64,000 bases of DNA from Rhodopseudomonas_A palustris_F. GTDB taxonomy: Bacteria; Pseudomonadota; Alphaproteobacteria; Rhizobiales; Xanthobacteraceae. A model generated the notes under the pieces. It was not told the DNA's origin, ran no database searches, and saw only the letters and a list, made by a program, of their open reading frames with translations. The DNA lies in contig NC_007925.1 of assembly GCF_000013745.1 (NCBI RefSeq), positions 2,418,001-2,482,000 of the forward strand, given 5' to 3'. Shown one piece after another: positions 1-9,730 of the stretch. Position 1 is the first letter of the stretch. Each line of letters starts with the position of its first letter. The position numbers were made by a program, and so were the translations under genes.

Positions 1-2
1 CG

Positions 3-1040
3 GCCACCGAAGACGGCCGGCCGGTGCAGCGCGCCTTCGATCGCAGCAGCCCGGATCTGCGCAACGGCTTTGTCGATTGGGCGCTGCCGGCCGGCAATGG
101 CAAGCTGACGCTGCGCGGCGGCCGGCAGGAGCTGTGGCTCGGCCCGTCGCGCTGGCTGGCGGTGCGCGACCCAACCAATCTGCGCCGCAGCTTCGACGGC
201 GGGCTCGCCGAATACGACGACGCCGCGCTGACGCTGCGCGGCTTCGCGGCGCGGCCGGTCGACATCACGCCGGGGCTGTTCGATGACGCCGGCAACGGTG
301 CGGAGTCGTTTCGCGGCGGCTATATGACTTTGAAGTCGCCGCTCGGCCTGCCGGGCACGCTGGACCTCTACGGCTATACCAAGCAACAGGACAGCGCCAG
401 CTATCGCCGCGGCACCGCGCGCGAGGACCGCTGGACCGCGGGCGGCCGGCTGGCGATGAAATGGCGCGGCTTCGAGATCGCCGCCGAGGCGGCCAAGCAG
501 GGCGGCAGCTTCGGCGGCGCCGCCATCGATGCCGTCGGCGCCTTCGCCGATATCGGAAAGCGCCTGACGCCGATCGCGCTCGGCGGACCGCCGATCACGC
601 CGAAGCTGGGGCTGCGCGGGCATTACGGCTCCGGCGATTCCAACTTGAAGGATGCCACCTTCCGCACCTTCGTGGCAGCCTATCCTGCGGCCAGCATCGT
701 GTCGGAAATGTCGCTGATCTCGGCGTCCAACCTGATCAACCTGCAGCCCTATCTGCAGCTGTTCGTCGGACCGAAACTGACGCTGGGGGCGAGCTGGAAC
801 GTGCTGCGCAAGGCGACAATCGCGGATTCGGTCTATGGCCCGAGCAATACGCTGATCACTGCGAAGACCTCCACCTCGCGCGATGTCGCGCAGATCGCGC
901 AACTCGACATGGTCTGGGACGCCTCGGCATTGCTGCAGCTCCACGCGCTGTATTCCCACGTCTATGCCGGCGGCTACGTGGTCGCGGCGGGCGGCCGCGA
1001 CTTCGACTATTATCGGCTGCAGCTGATGGCGCGGTGGTGA
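3..1040 (+). CDS. Alginate-export-family outer membrane protein, 3' part
   Basis: The reading frame is open to the left window edge, so the 5' end is missing and the first GTG at 24 is not a reliable start. The visible 346 residues resemble the alginate_exp beta-barrel family: a GRQEL..GPSRWLAVRD..NLRRSFDG segment near residues 42-70, alternating hydrophobic and polar strands after it, and a C-terminus ending YYRLQLMARW, the terminal aromatic typical of outer-membrane barrels. Members export alginate or act as channels for small molecules; the substrate here is unknown. No linked partner gene is visible in the window. The family call is by pattern recognition only. Confidence 0.75.
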   Translation, partial: ATEDGRPVQRAFDRSSPDLRNGFVDWALPAGNGKLTLRGGRQELWLGPSRWLAVRDPTNLRRSFDGGLAEYDDAALTLRGFAARPVDITPGLFDDAGNGAESFRGGYMTLKSPLGLPGTLDLYGYTKQQDSASYRRGTAREDRWTAGGRLAMKWRGFEIAAEAAKQGGSFGGAAIDAVGAFADIGKRLTPIALGGPPITPKLGLRGHYGSGDSNLKDATFRTFVAAYPAASIVSEMSLISASNLINLQPYLQLFVGPKLTLGASWNVLRKATIADSVYGPSNTLITAKTSTSRDVAQIAQLDMVWDASALLQLHALYSHVYAGGYVVAAGGRDFDYYRLQLMARW

Positions 1041-1366
1041 CGCGGGGGGCGGAAAGGCCTGGGGCAGAGGGGTTTCCGGGGGTGTCGCTCGGCGTCTCGT
1101 CGGGTGGCAAAGAGGACGAGATACACGCGTGGCAGTGTCGAATAAGTCGGCTGATAATCGATGAGTGATGATAAGTAGTGATCCTAACAAGTAGTCGTAC
1201 TCACTATACTTGTTCATCAGACTGACGCATCGTCGAATTGTTGCTGATTCGGGCAGCGCGATCGTGCCAAAGACCGCAGGTCGACCCCGAAAAGTCCAAG
1301 CCAAGAATTGGTTGGAATGCCGCGTCAATCGCGTATTTCGCAATCACCAATTCAAAAGGGCACATC
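1041..1366. other. Intergenic region upstream of parA-like gene
   Basis: There is no credible gene in this 326-bp gap. The middle (about 1140-1250) is clearly more AT-rich than the flanks and holds an inverted repeat at 1186-1214. It probably carries the promoter and control region of the ParA-like gene. Confidence 0.5.
1186..1214. promoter_or_regulatory. Inverted repeat, candidate operator
   Basis: Perfect 8-bp arms AACAAGTA (1186-1193) and TACTTGTT (1207-1214) are separated by 13 bp in the AT-rich stretch before the ParA-like gene. No T-run follows, so it is not an obvious terminator. Its role as an operator, possibly for self-regulation, is inference. Confidence 0.35.
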
Positions 1367-2119
1367 ATGCATACCATCGTTCTGGCCACCCAAAAGGGCG
1401 GCAGCGGCAAGAGCACGCTCGCCATCGGGCTGGCGCTCGCCGCAATGCAGCACGGCCACGCGGTCCGGCTGATCGAGACCGACCCGCAGGGCACGCTGTC
1501 GAACTGGCGCCGTCGCCGCGCCAACGCCCAGCCGGTGGTGGAGGCGCTGGCCTCCGCCGACGACGTCGCGCAGCGCCTGGCCACCTTCGACCGCGCCGGG
1601 GTGACGCTGACCATCATCGACACCGCCGGCGGCATCCACGCGCTGACCGAGGCGGCGCTGGCCTGCGCCGATCTCTGCCTGATCCCGGTGCGGCCGAGCG
1701 TCGCCGACATCGAGGCCACCGTGCCGACGCTGGCGGCGATCCGCGGCTGCAACCGGCCGTTCGCCTATGTGCTGAACCAGACCCCGTACCGCGGTCAGCG
1801 CATCGGCCATGCCGCCACCACGCTGACCGACGAGGCGGCGCTGGATGCCGCGGGGGTGTTGGCGCTGCCCTACATCATGATGCGCAACGACCATCAGGAT
1901 GCGCTCGGGGCAGGCCTCGCCGTGTCGGAATACGCGCCGAACGGCAAATCCGCCGACGAGATCCGCGGGTTGTGGCAGTGGATCGAGGCTCGGCTCGGCG
2001 TCGAAGCGCCGGCGCTGACGCAGGACATTCTGATCGAATTCCAGCCCTCGCCGGAGATCACCCCGGCGCTGTATCAGCTGGACGCGGCGGCCGACGAGGT
2101 TGTCGCCAGCGCCGACTAG
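1367..2119 (+). CDS. Orphan ParA/MinD-family ATPase
   Basis: This 250-residue protein is a ParA-type P-loop ATPase. The deviant Walker A motif KGGSGKST lies at about residues 10-17, followed by LIETDPQGTLSNW (switch/Walker A') and TIIDTAGG (Walker B). ATG 1367 puts MHTIVLATQKGGSGKS at the N-terminus, as usual for the family; an upstream extension to 1238 would add an atypical leader. ParA proteins position DNA or protein cargo through dimerisation and nonspecific DNA binding. No parB, parS or replication gene is adjacent, so it is an orphan whose cargo cannot be named. A strong terminator follows at 2254. Confidence 0.85.
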   Translation: MHTIVLATQKGGSGKSTLAIGLALAAMQHGHAVRLIETDPQGTLSNWRRRRANAQPVVEALASADDVAQRLATFDRAGVTLTIIDTAGGIHALTEAALACADLCLIPVRPSVADIEATVPTLAAIRGCNRPFAYVLNQTPYRGQRIGHAATTLTDEAALDAAGVLALPYIMMRNDHQDALGAGLAVSEYAPNGKSADEIRGLWQWIEARLGVEAPALTQDILIEFQPSPEITPALYQLDAAADEVVASAD

Positions 2120-2215
2120 AGCATGATCCCGAAAGATCGATCCCGGCTTTCGGAAGCGATCATGCTCAAACCAGCTAGAGCAGGATGACGGTTCGAAGAA
2201 ACGTCGTCCTGCTCT
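2119..2215. repeat. Two palindromic intergenic repeats
   Basis: Two hairpins lie in tandem right after the ParA-like stop codon. One has arms GAGCATGATC (2119-2128) and GATCATGCTC (2158-2167). The second pairs AGAGCAGGATGAC (2177-2189) with GTCGTCCTGCTCT (2203-2215). Both have the look of dispersed REP-like elements of this bacterial group. Confidence 0.7.
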
Positions 2216-2253
2216 GGGACTTCACTGCGGTTTGGGGGCAGACCCAGTGACGA

Positions 2254-2290
2254 ATGGCCGGACCGGGCAAGCGGTCCGGCCATTTTTTTT
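2254..2290 (+). terminator. Rho-independent terminator
   Basis: The stem ATGGCCGGACC (2254-2264) pairs perfectly with GGTCCGGCCAT, with an 8-nt loop, and runs straight into eight T residues. It is oriented to end transcription of the ParA-like gene before the convergent membrane-protein gene. Confidence 0.9.
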
Positions 2291-2308
2291 GATGCACGCA
2301 GAGCGGCG

Positions 2309-2578
2309 CTAGAATCGGCCGCGGCCGCGGATCAACCGGACGATCAACAACAGCAGCACCGCGCCGATCGCCGAATAGATGATCGCCGAGACCAGCCCGC
2401 TGCCGAGCTGCAGGCCGAGCCGCGGAAACAGCAGGCTGGCGAGCAGCGCGCCGCCGACGCCGATGATCAGATCGCCGATCAACCCGAAGCCGGTGCCGCG
2501 GACGATCAGGCCGGCCAGCCAGCCGGCGACGATGCCGACGAAGACGATAACCAGAAGGCTCTCATTGGACAGATGCAT
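2309..2578 (-). CDS. GlsB/YeaQ/YmgE-family stress membrane protein
   Basis: The protein has 89 residues and about three hydrophobic segments: LVIVFVGIVAGWLAGLIV, a glycine-rich IGDLIIGVGGALLASLLF, and a C-terminal SAIIYSAIGAVLLLLIVRLI. This is the layout of the transglycosylase-associated/GlsB family of small inner-membrane proteins linked to general stress. ATG 2578 was chosen because AAGGA lies nine bases upstream and the family starts just before the first membrane helix; the frame stays open upstream to 2671 but that extension is not family-like. Molecular function is unknown. Confidence 0.85.
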   Translation of the reverse strand: MHLSNESLLVIVFVGIVAGWLAGLIVRGTGFGLIGDLIIGVGGALLASLLFPRLGLQLGSGLVSAIIYSAIGAVLLLLIVRLIRGRGRF

Positions 2579-2712
2579 GGCGGCGTTCCTTGGGGAGGGG
2601 CTCGCGCCGTCGGGGGTGACGGATCGCAGAGCTTGGTCACCGCAGCACAGCATATGTGCGGTGCACGACAAGTCGGCGCGCCGAGCAGAGTTCCGTGTCC
2701 CCGCACAGGGCC

Positions 2713-2758
2713 GTCATTCCGGGGCGCGAGGGTGATAGCCCGAGCGAACCCGGAATCT
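2713..2758. repeat. Half of a GTCATTCC-type repeat
   Basis: This has the left arm (GTCATTCCGGGGCGCGAG) and the central CGAACCCGGAATC of the element also found at 3720, 12628 and 14003, but no right arm. It sits where the antiporter-like coding remnant stops. Confidence 0.7.
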
Positions 2759-2764
2759 TCCGAC

Positions 2765-3051
2765 GCCGCCGGCCAGTTGCCCGGCGGCGGCGAACAGGAT
2801 CACCGGGCCGGGCGCACGATTTTCTTGAGGTCGATCTCCAGCCCGATCATGAACAACATGAAGATCAGGCCGAGCTCGGAGATGATCGCGATCGACTCCT
2901 GCGACTTCACCCACTTTAAGCCGAATGGACCAATCAGGAAGCCGGCGATAAGATAGGCGAGGATCAGCGGCTGCCGGAAGAAATGCGCCAGAAGTCCGAG
3001 CATCCATGCAAACAGGATGCACAGGGTGATATCGCGAATGAGTTCGTGCAT
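2765..3051 (-). pseudogene. Truncated, frameshifted cation:proton antiporter remnant
   Basis: From ATG 3051 the frame reads MHELIRDITLCILFAWMLGL and then LAYLIAGFLIGPFG..KWVKSQESIAIISELGLIFMLFMIGLEIDLKKIV, the N-terminus of a KefB/CPA2-type Na+(K+)/H+ antiporter normally several hundred residues long. It stops at residue 83. In another frame the sequence goes on as AGPVILFAAAGQLAGG, which also fits the family, so one indel lies near 2805. All homology ends near 2765 beside the half repeat at 2713. The gene has therefore lost both frame and most of its length; a sequencing error could explain the indel but not the truncation. Confidence 0.85.
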
Positions 3052-3102
3052 GCGGTGGCGGCCATTGAGCTATCCTCGGACTCTCACAGTAAGGGCGCAG
3101 CC

Positions 3103-3678
3103 ATGACGGTCAAAGCACGAATTCCAGGCGCGCGCCGCGCGGCGACGCGGCACGGACAGCTGGCCGCGCTGGCGCTGTGCGCGCTGGCGCTGCTGCCGAT
3201 GGCAGGCGCGGCGGCGCAGAGCGCGCCGCCGATCGAGCGGAGCTTTGCCGGTTCGCTGACCGCGCTGCCGGCGGAGCCGCTCGGCGTCGCGGGCGCATTC
3301 TACGTGCCGGCCTATTCCAGCGTGTCGATGAGCCACGGCCGGTTGCGCGGCGATTTCTCGGTGACGCTGAGCATCCACAACGCGTCGGAGACCAAGCCGT
3401 TGGTGATCCGGCGGATCGGTTATTTCGACACCGCCGGCAAGTTGGTGGAAAGCTATCTGAAGGCCCCGGTGGCGCTGAAGCCGTTCTCCACCATCGAGGC
3501 GTTCGTCGCCAACACCGACGTGCGCGGCGGCACCGGCGCCAATTTCGTGGTCGACTGGGCGGCGGCCGGCGAGATCGCCGAGCCGGTGGTGGAAGCCTTG
3601 ATGATCGGCTCGATCGCCAACGGCCACTACGCCTTCATCACCCAGGGCCGGCCGATCCGGCAGGTGGGGAAGAACTAG
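3103..3678 (+). CDS. DUF3124-domain exported protein
   Basis: The protein has 191 residues. It begins with a basic stretch (VKARIPGARRAATRHGQ) and a hydrophobic signal (LAALALCALALLPMAGAAAQS), so it is probably exported to the periplasm. The mature part (FYVPAYSSVSMSHGR..FSVTLSIHNAS..VIRRIGYFDTAGKLVESYL..AFVANTDVRGGTGANFVVDW) matches the DUF3124 family as I know it. ATG 3103 follows an AGGGCGC stretch. The function of the family is not established. It is divergent from the antiporter remnant and has no operon partner. Confidence 0.8.
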   Translation: MTVKARIPGARRAATRHGQLAALALCALALLPMAGAAAQSAPPIERSFAGSLTALPAEPLGVAGAFYVPAYSSVSMSHGRLRGDFSVTLSIHNASETKPLVIRRIGYFDTAGKLVESYLKAPVALKPFSTIEAFVANTDVRGGTGANFVVDWAAAGEIAEPVVEALMIGSIANGHYAFITQGRPIRQVGKN

Positions 3679-3719
3679 CGGATTTTCTTGCGGTTGATGG
3701 ACTTTACAACGACGAGGCC

Positions 3720-3844
3720 GTCATTCCGGGGCGCGAGCAGCGTGAGCTGCGCGCGAACCCGGAATCTCGCTGTGTGGCACAATTCCTCATGTGTTGCGCA
3801 ATTCCCGGTTCGCTCGTTCTGACGAACGCGCGCCGCGGAATGAC
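3720..3844. repeat. GTCATTCC-type dispersed palindromic repeat
   Basis: A 125-bp element bounded by GTCATTCC and GGAATGAC with internal inverted segments (CGAACCCGGAATC / ATTCCCGGTTCG). It lies between the DUF3124 gene and the convergent kinase gene and belongs to the same family as 12628 and 14003. Confidence 0.75.
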
Positions 3845-3895
3845 GCCGTCGTCTTCAATCGGGCGTGGCGCGCGCCGGCGTGACGCGCCGGCTAC

Positions 3896-6313
3896 TCAGT
3901 GCAACGAGGTCGGCTGCAGCGGCACCTGCTGGCCGGCCAGCAGCGCCTGGATCTGGTCGACCAATTCGATGCCGGTGACCGGCTTGCGCAACAGCGCATG
4001 CGGGCCGCGAATGGCTTTGCGCAGCGCATCGGCGACCCCGGCGCCGGCGTAGCCGGTCAGCAGGATGGTGGGCAGCCCGGGAAGCCGCAGCTGCGCCGCC
4101 TGGATCAACGCCACGCCATCCATCGCCGGCATCGACAGATCGCTGACCAGCAATTGCACCGGTTCGCAGTTGTCGAGCAGTTCGAGCGCCGCGGCGCCGC
4201 CCGCGGCGGTCAGCGTGTCATAACCGGCGTCGCGCAGCTGTTCGCCGATCAGCTCGCGGATCATTTCCTCGTCGTCGACCACCAGCACCCGGGCGCGGCC
4301 GTGCGCCAGCGCGGCGGGGGCCTCGTGGGCCGCGGCGTGCGGCTGCAGCACCACGCCGGCGGCGTCGGCGGTGGCGGCCCGTGCGGCCGGCAGCCACAGC
4401 GTCACCGTGGTGCCCTGGCCGGGAGCGCTGTGGATCGCCATCGCGCCGTCCGACTTCTCCGCGAACTCCCGGGCCAGCGACAATCCCAGCCCGGTGCCGT
4501 CGCCGTTCTTCTTGGTGGTGAAGAATGGTTCGCCGACCCGCGCCAGGGTCGCTGCCGCCATGCCGGCGCCGGTGTCGGTGACGGAGATGCGGATGTAGCG
4601 TCCCGGCCGCAGGTTGCTGGGAGCCGGGACACCTTCGGCGGCGTCGGCTTCCGCTTCGGCGCGAAACAGCAGCTGGCCGCCCTTCGGCATCGCGTCGCGG
4701 GCGTTGGTGGCGAGGTTGACCAGCACGGTCTCGAGCTGGCGGTGATCGGCAAGGATCGCCAGCCGCGGCTCGGTCTGCACGCTGACGCCGATCGCCGCCC
4801 CGAGGGTGTGGCTGAGAATTTCGCGCAGGCCGCCCAACAGCGGGGCGACATCCAGGCTTTCGGCGCGCAGCTCGGTCTTGTGATTGAACGATAACAGCCG
4901 GCTGGTGATCGCTTCGCCGCGCTCGGCGGCGCTGATCGCCAGCCGCGCCAGCCGACGGTTGGCCGCTTCGTCGCCGGGCCGGTTCTCGATCAGGTGGGTG
5001 GCGCCGACGATGGTCTGCAGCACGTTGTTGAAGTCGTGGGCGATGCCGCCGGCCAACAGGCCGAGCGCCTGGGTGCGTTCGGCCTGGGTGGCGCGCGCCT
5101 GCGCGGTGTTGCGGGCGGCGACCTCCTGGGTGACGCGGGCTTCGAGATTGTCGCGCAGCAAACGCAAGGCGCGATCCCGATGCTCCAAGGTTTCCGCCAT
5201 CTGGTCAAACGCGGCGGCGAGGCGGCCGAACTCGCCGAGCTCGGCGCCCATCCCGGTGCGGGTGGCGAGGTTGCCGGCGCGCCAGGCCTGCGCGGCGGCC
5301 AGCAGCCGGTTGAACGGGCGGCGGATCAAGCGCGATCCGATCAGAATTGTCAGCAACAGCCCGAGCAGCGCGCCGCCGACCAGCAGCACCTCGCCGACCC
5401 GGTTGGTCCTCGTCATCGAAACGAATGCGACCTCACGGTCCAGCGAGACGTCGATGAACACGCCCTTCGGTTCGAGGCCGAGCGGCGCGTACACCGCCAG
5501 CCGGGAATGCCCATCGGCGCCGGCGATCGAGACCAGCCGTAATGCGTCGCCCCGCAGAATCCAGCGGCTGTCCGCCGGGATCGAGGCTCCGGCAAACCCC
5601 GCCGCCTCGGCGGTGCGCGCCAGGATGATGCCGTTGCGGTCGGCGATCATCGCCTCGGCGCCCGGCGGCAGCGGCGTACGCTTGAATCTATCCTGCAGCC
5701 AAGCGACATCGAGCGACAGCGCCGCCACGCCGGCGATCGCGCCGTCGGCGTCGTGGAAGCGCTTGGCAAAGCCGATGGTCGCGGGCTGCAAGGCGGTGGC
5801 CGCGATGTACTCGCCGATGAACAGCCCGTCGTCCTGCAGCGCCAGCCGATAGGCGGGTTCGAAGGCCGCCATCGTGGTGCTCGATCGGGCGGCGCGACAG
5901 CCGATCTGGCCGTCCGGCCCGATCACCGCGACCGCGGCATAGCGCGGTTGGATATGCACGATATCGGCCGCCAGCCTGTCGCACGCGCTGGAGCGTGTGC
6001 CCTGCGGCGAGGCGATCACCAGGTCGAGAATCTGTTCGGCACTTTCGAAGATGCGCAACTGCTCGGCGTTGACCAGCGCGGTCAGCCGGAGCGCCTCGTC
6101 TTCCATGAACTGCTGCCGGATCAGCGCGCCCTCGTGTTCCGAATACACCAGGAATCCGAACGCCGGCAGCAGCGCGACGCCCACCACCAGCAGGATCCGG
6201 GCATACAGCGACTGGAATCCACGGACGAAACGTGCCGCCGAGGGTATGCTGTCCATCATTGCGTGCATTCGACGGCGGACTTGGTTCGCACGCCCGATGT
6301 ACATATGCGACAA
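3896..6313 (-). CDS. Membrane hybrid sensor histidine kinase with receiver domain
   Basis: The protein has 805 residues. A membrane segment lies at about 35-57, a periplasmic Cache-like sensor region at 60-300, a second membrane segment at 306-330, HAMP at 330-385, and a coiled coil to 415. The HisKA core carries the phosphorylatable H426 (GGIAHDFNNVLQTIVG). HATPase_c follows with N-box LATNARDA, DTGAGM and GTGLGLSLA. A C-terminal receiver domain (about 675-795) has acidic DDE and phospho-acceptor D725 (SDLSMPAMDG). It should sense an extracellular or periplasmic cue and carry out an internal phosphorelay. No response regulator is adjacent, so its partner is unknown. Several ATGs lie near the N-terminus (residues 1, 4, 16, 19, 20), so the start is uncertain. 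Confidence 0.9.
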   Translation of the reverse strand: MSHMYIGRANQVRRRMHAMMDSIPSAARFVRGFQSLYARILLVVGVALLPAFGFLVYSEHEGALIRQQFMEDEALRLTALVNAEQLRIFESAEQILDLVIASPQGTRSSACDRLAADIVHIQPRYAAVAVIGPDGQIGCRAARSSTTMAAFEPAYRLALQDDGLFIGEYIAATALQPATIGFAKRFHDADGAIAGVAALSLDVAWLQDRFKRTPLPPGAEAMIADRNGIILARTAEAAGFAGASIPADSRWILRGDALRLVSIAGADGHSRLAVYAPLGLEPKGVFIDVSLDREVAFVSMTRTNRVGEVLLVGGALLGLLLTILIGSRLIRRPFNRLLAAAQAWRAGNLATRTGMGAELGEFGRLAAAFDQMAETLEHRDRALRLLRDNLEARVTQEVAARNTAQARATQAERTQALGLLAGGIAHDFNNVLQTIVGATHLIENRPGDEAANRRLARLAISAAERGEAITSRLLSFNHKTELRAESLDVAPLLGGLREILSHTLGAAIGVSVQTEPRLAILADHRQLETVLVNLATNARDAMPKGGQLLFRAEAEADAAEGVPAPSNLRPGRYIRISVTDTGAGMAAATLARVGEPFFTTKKNGDGTGLGLSLAREFAEKSDGAMAIHSAPGQGTTVTLWLPAARAATADAAGVVLQPHAAAHEAPAALAHGRARVLVVDDEEMIRELIGEQLRDAGYDTLTAAGGAAALELLDNCEPVQLLVSDLSMPAMDGVALIQAAQLRLPGLPTILLTGYAGAGVADALRKAIRGPHALLRKPVTGIELVDQIQALLAGQQVPLQPTSLH

Positions 6314-6444
6314 CCGCGGGCTTGGAAGCTTGCTACCAGCTTATGATTCGCAACTAGAGGTAGCAACTACGTATGTTTACCGGGTGGCCTCGCCCGGCAG
6401 GCGGCGATCGCAGCCTGGAAAGCCGTCAAAGCAGGCGCCGGCTG

Positions 6445-7323
6445 CTATCTGGTCCCCTCGACCACGCGCGCACCTTTGCCTCCCGGTTTGGTTTTGTTGT
6501 TGTCGGTCTTTCGCGGCGGCGGCGCGGCCTTGCCGCCGAGCGCGGCTTCGATGTTGCGGACCATCGCCACCAGCCGCGGCCCGATGTCGTTGATCAGGCG
6601 ATCTTCCGTGAAACGGAATGCCGGCGCGCCGCAATTGAACGCGTAGGGCCCGGTGCCGTCGTTGAGCTTCAACGACACGCCGGCGGCGTGCACGTCGTCC
6701 TGCCATTCGCCGGCCGAGATCGCAAAGCCGCGCTTGGCGACCAGTTCGCCGGAGCGCTCGATGCCGTCCTTCAATTTGCTCCAGCGGCTGCCGTAATGCT
6801 CGCGCAGGTCGCGCAACAGCGCGGCGCGTTCGTCGTCGGCCAGCGCCCAGAGATAGGCCCGCCCCATCGCCGTGGTGGCGATCGGAACCCTGGAGCCGAC
6901 GTCGAGCTGCACGCCGACGGTGAGGCTGGAGCGGGCTTGGCCGAAATAGATCATGCTGTGGCGGTCGCGGCCGCCGATCGCCACCGCCCCGCCGGTCTGC
7001 CGCATCAGTTCCTCGCGGAACGGCTCCGACAAATGCCGTATGCCGAGATTGGCCAGCGCCGCATAGCCGATCGCCAGCGCCGCCGGCGCCAATTGGTACT
7101 TTTCGAAGCGGGGAACTTGAGTGAGGTAGCCGAGCTTGCACAGCGTGTAGGTCAGCCGCGAAATCGTCGGCTTGGGTAAATTGGTGCGCGCCGCAATCTC
7201 CTGATTGCCAAGCAGCCCGTCATTGGGATGAAATGCGCGCAGCACGTCGAGGCCGCGGGACAGCGCGACAACGAAGTTGCGATCGGTCGCCACCTTCTTG
7301 CCTGGACGTTTCATGCCCGCCAT
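6445..7323 (-). CDS. IclR-family transcriptional regulator of the pim region
   Basis: This 292-residue protein has an N-terminal winged helix-turn-helix (ALSRGLDVLRAFHPN..NQEIAARTNLPKPTISRLTYTLCKLGYL, about 20-70). The IclR effector-binding domain follows (GGAVAIGGRDRHSMIYFGQ, TTAMGRAYLWAL, RGFAISAGEWQDDVHAAGVSL). A Lys/Pro-rich tail of about 25 residues (PPPRKTDNNKTKPGGKG) extends beyond the usual family end. It is transcribed divergently from pimF across 126 bp that contain a perfect palindrome at 7395-7411, so it most likely controls the dicarboxylate operon. Whether it activates or represses, and its ligand, cannot be read from the sequence. Confidence 0.9.
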   Translation of the reverse strand: MAGMKRPGKKVATDRNFVVALSRGLDVLRAFHPNDGLLGNQEIAARTNLPKPTISRLTYTLCKLGYLTQVPRFEKYQLAPAALAIGYAALANLGIRHLSEPFREELMRQTGGAVAIGGRDRHSMIYFGQARSSLTVGVQLDVGSRVPIATTAMGRAYLWALADDERAALLRDLREHYGSRWSKLKDGIERSGELVAKRGFAISAGEWQDDVHAAGVSLKLNDGTGPYAFNCGAPAFRFTEDRLINDIGPRLVAMVRNIEAALGGKAAPPPRKTDNNKTKPGGKGARVVEGTR

Positions 7324-7342
7324 ATCGATCGTATCGATCTCG

Positions 7343-7371
7343 TTGACAAGCGACGCTCTTCAAAATAACCC
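7343..7371 (+). promoter_or_regulatory. Candidate sigma-70-like promoter for pimF
   Basis: A consensus -35 TTGACA lies at 7343-7348. With a 17-bp spacer the -10 would be TAACCC at 7366-7371, which is poor. The position between the divergent genes, and upstream of the palindrome at 7395, fits a controlled promoter, but the weak -10 keeps this tentative. Confidence 0.35.
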
Positions 7372-7394
7372 TCCGTGTCAAGATGTGGAATTAA

Positions 7395-7411
7395 ATTTCG
7401 CAGTGCGAAAT
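7395..7411. promoter_or_regulatory. Perfect 17-bp palindrome, likely IclR operator
   Basis: ATTTCGCAGTGCGAAAT is a perfect inverted repeat around a central G, 39 bp before the pimF start and 72 bp from the divergent iclR start. Length and symmetry fit operators of IclR-family dimers. Assignment to the adjacent regulator is inference from position. Confidence 0.7.
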
Positions 7412-7449
7412 AAGTAAAAAACGGAAACAGAAACCACAAGGAGAGTTGC

Positions 7450-9543
<2,094 letters not shown>

Positions 9544-9589
9544 TGGTGTCGCTGCAGTCGATCCAGATTCACCCATCGATGCGTGGCTC

Positions 9590-9692
9590 TGCTCCCCTCC
9601 CCCTTGCGGGGAGGGGTCGGGGGTGGGGGTCTTCGAGTCGCAGTGCTTGTGGCTTACCCCCCTCCCTGACCCTCCCCCGCAAGGGGGGAGGG
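9590..9692. repeat. CCCTCCCC-type palindromic repeat inside the pim operon
   Basis: Two G/C-run hairpins (CCCCTCCCCCTTGCGGGGAGGGG and its counterpart CCCTCCCCCGCAAGGGGGGAGGG, each described by its arms) face each other around a variable centre. The same family occurs at 15389. It occupies most of the gap between pimF and the ligase gene and could affect the relative expression of the two. Confidence 0.75.
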
Positions 9693-9730
9693 AACGGAGA
9701 GGCTCTGCTCGGATCAGGGTTAAGCTGCGG

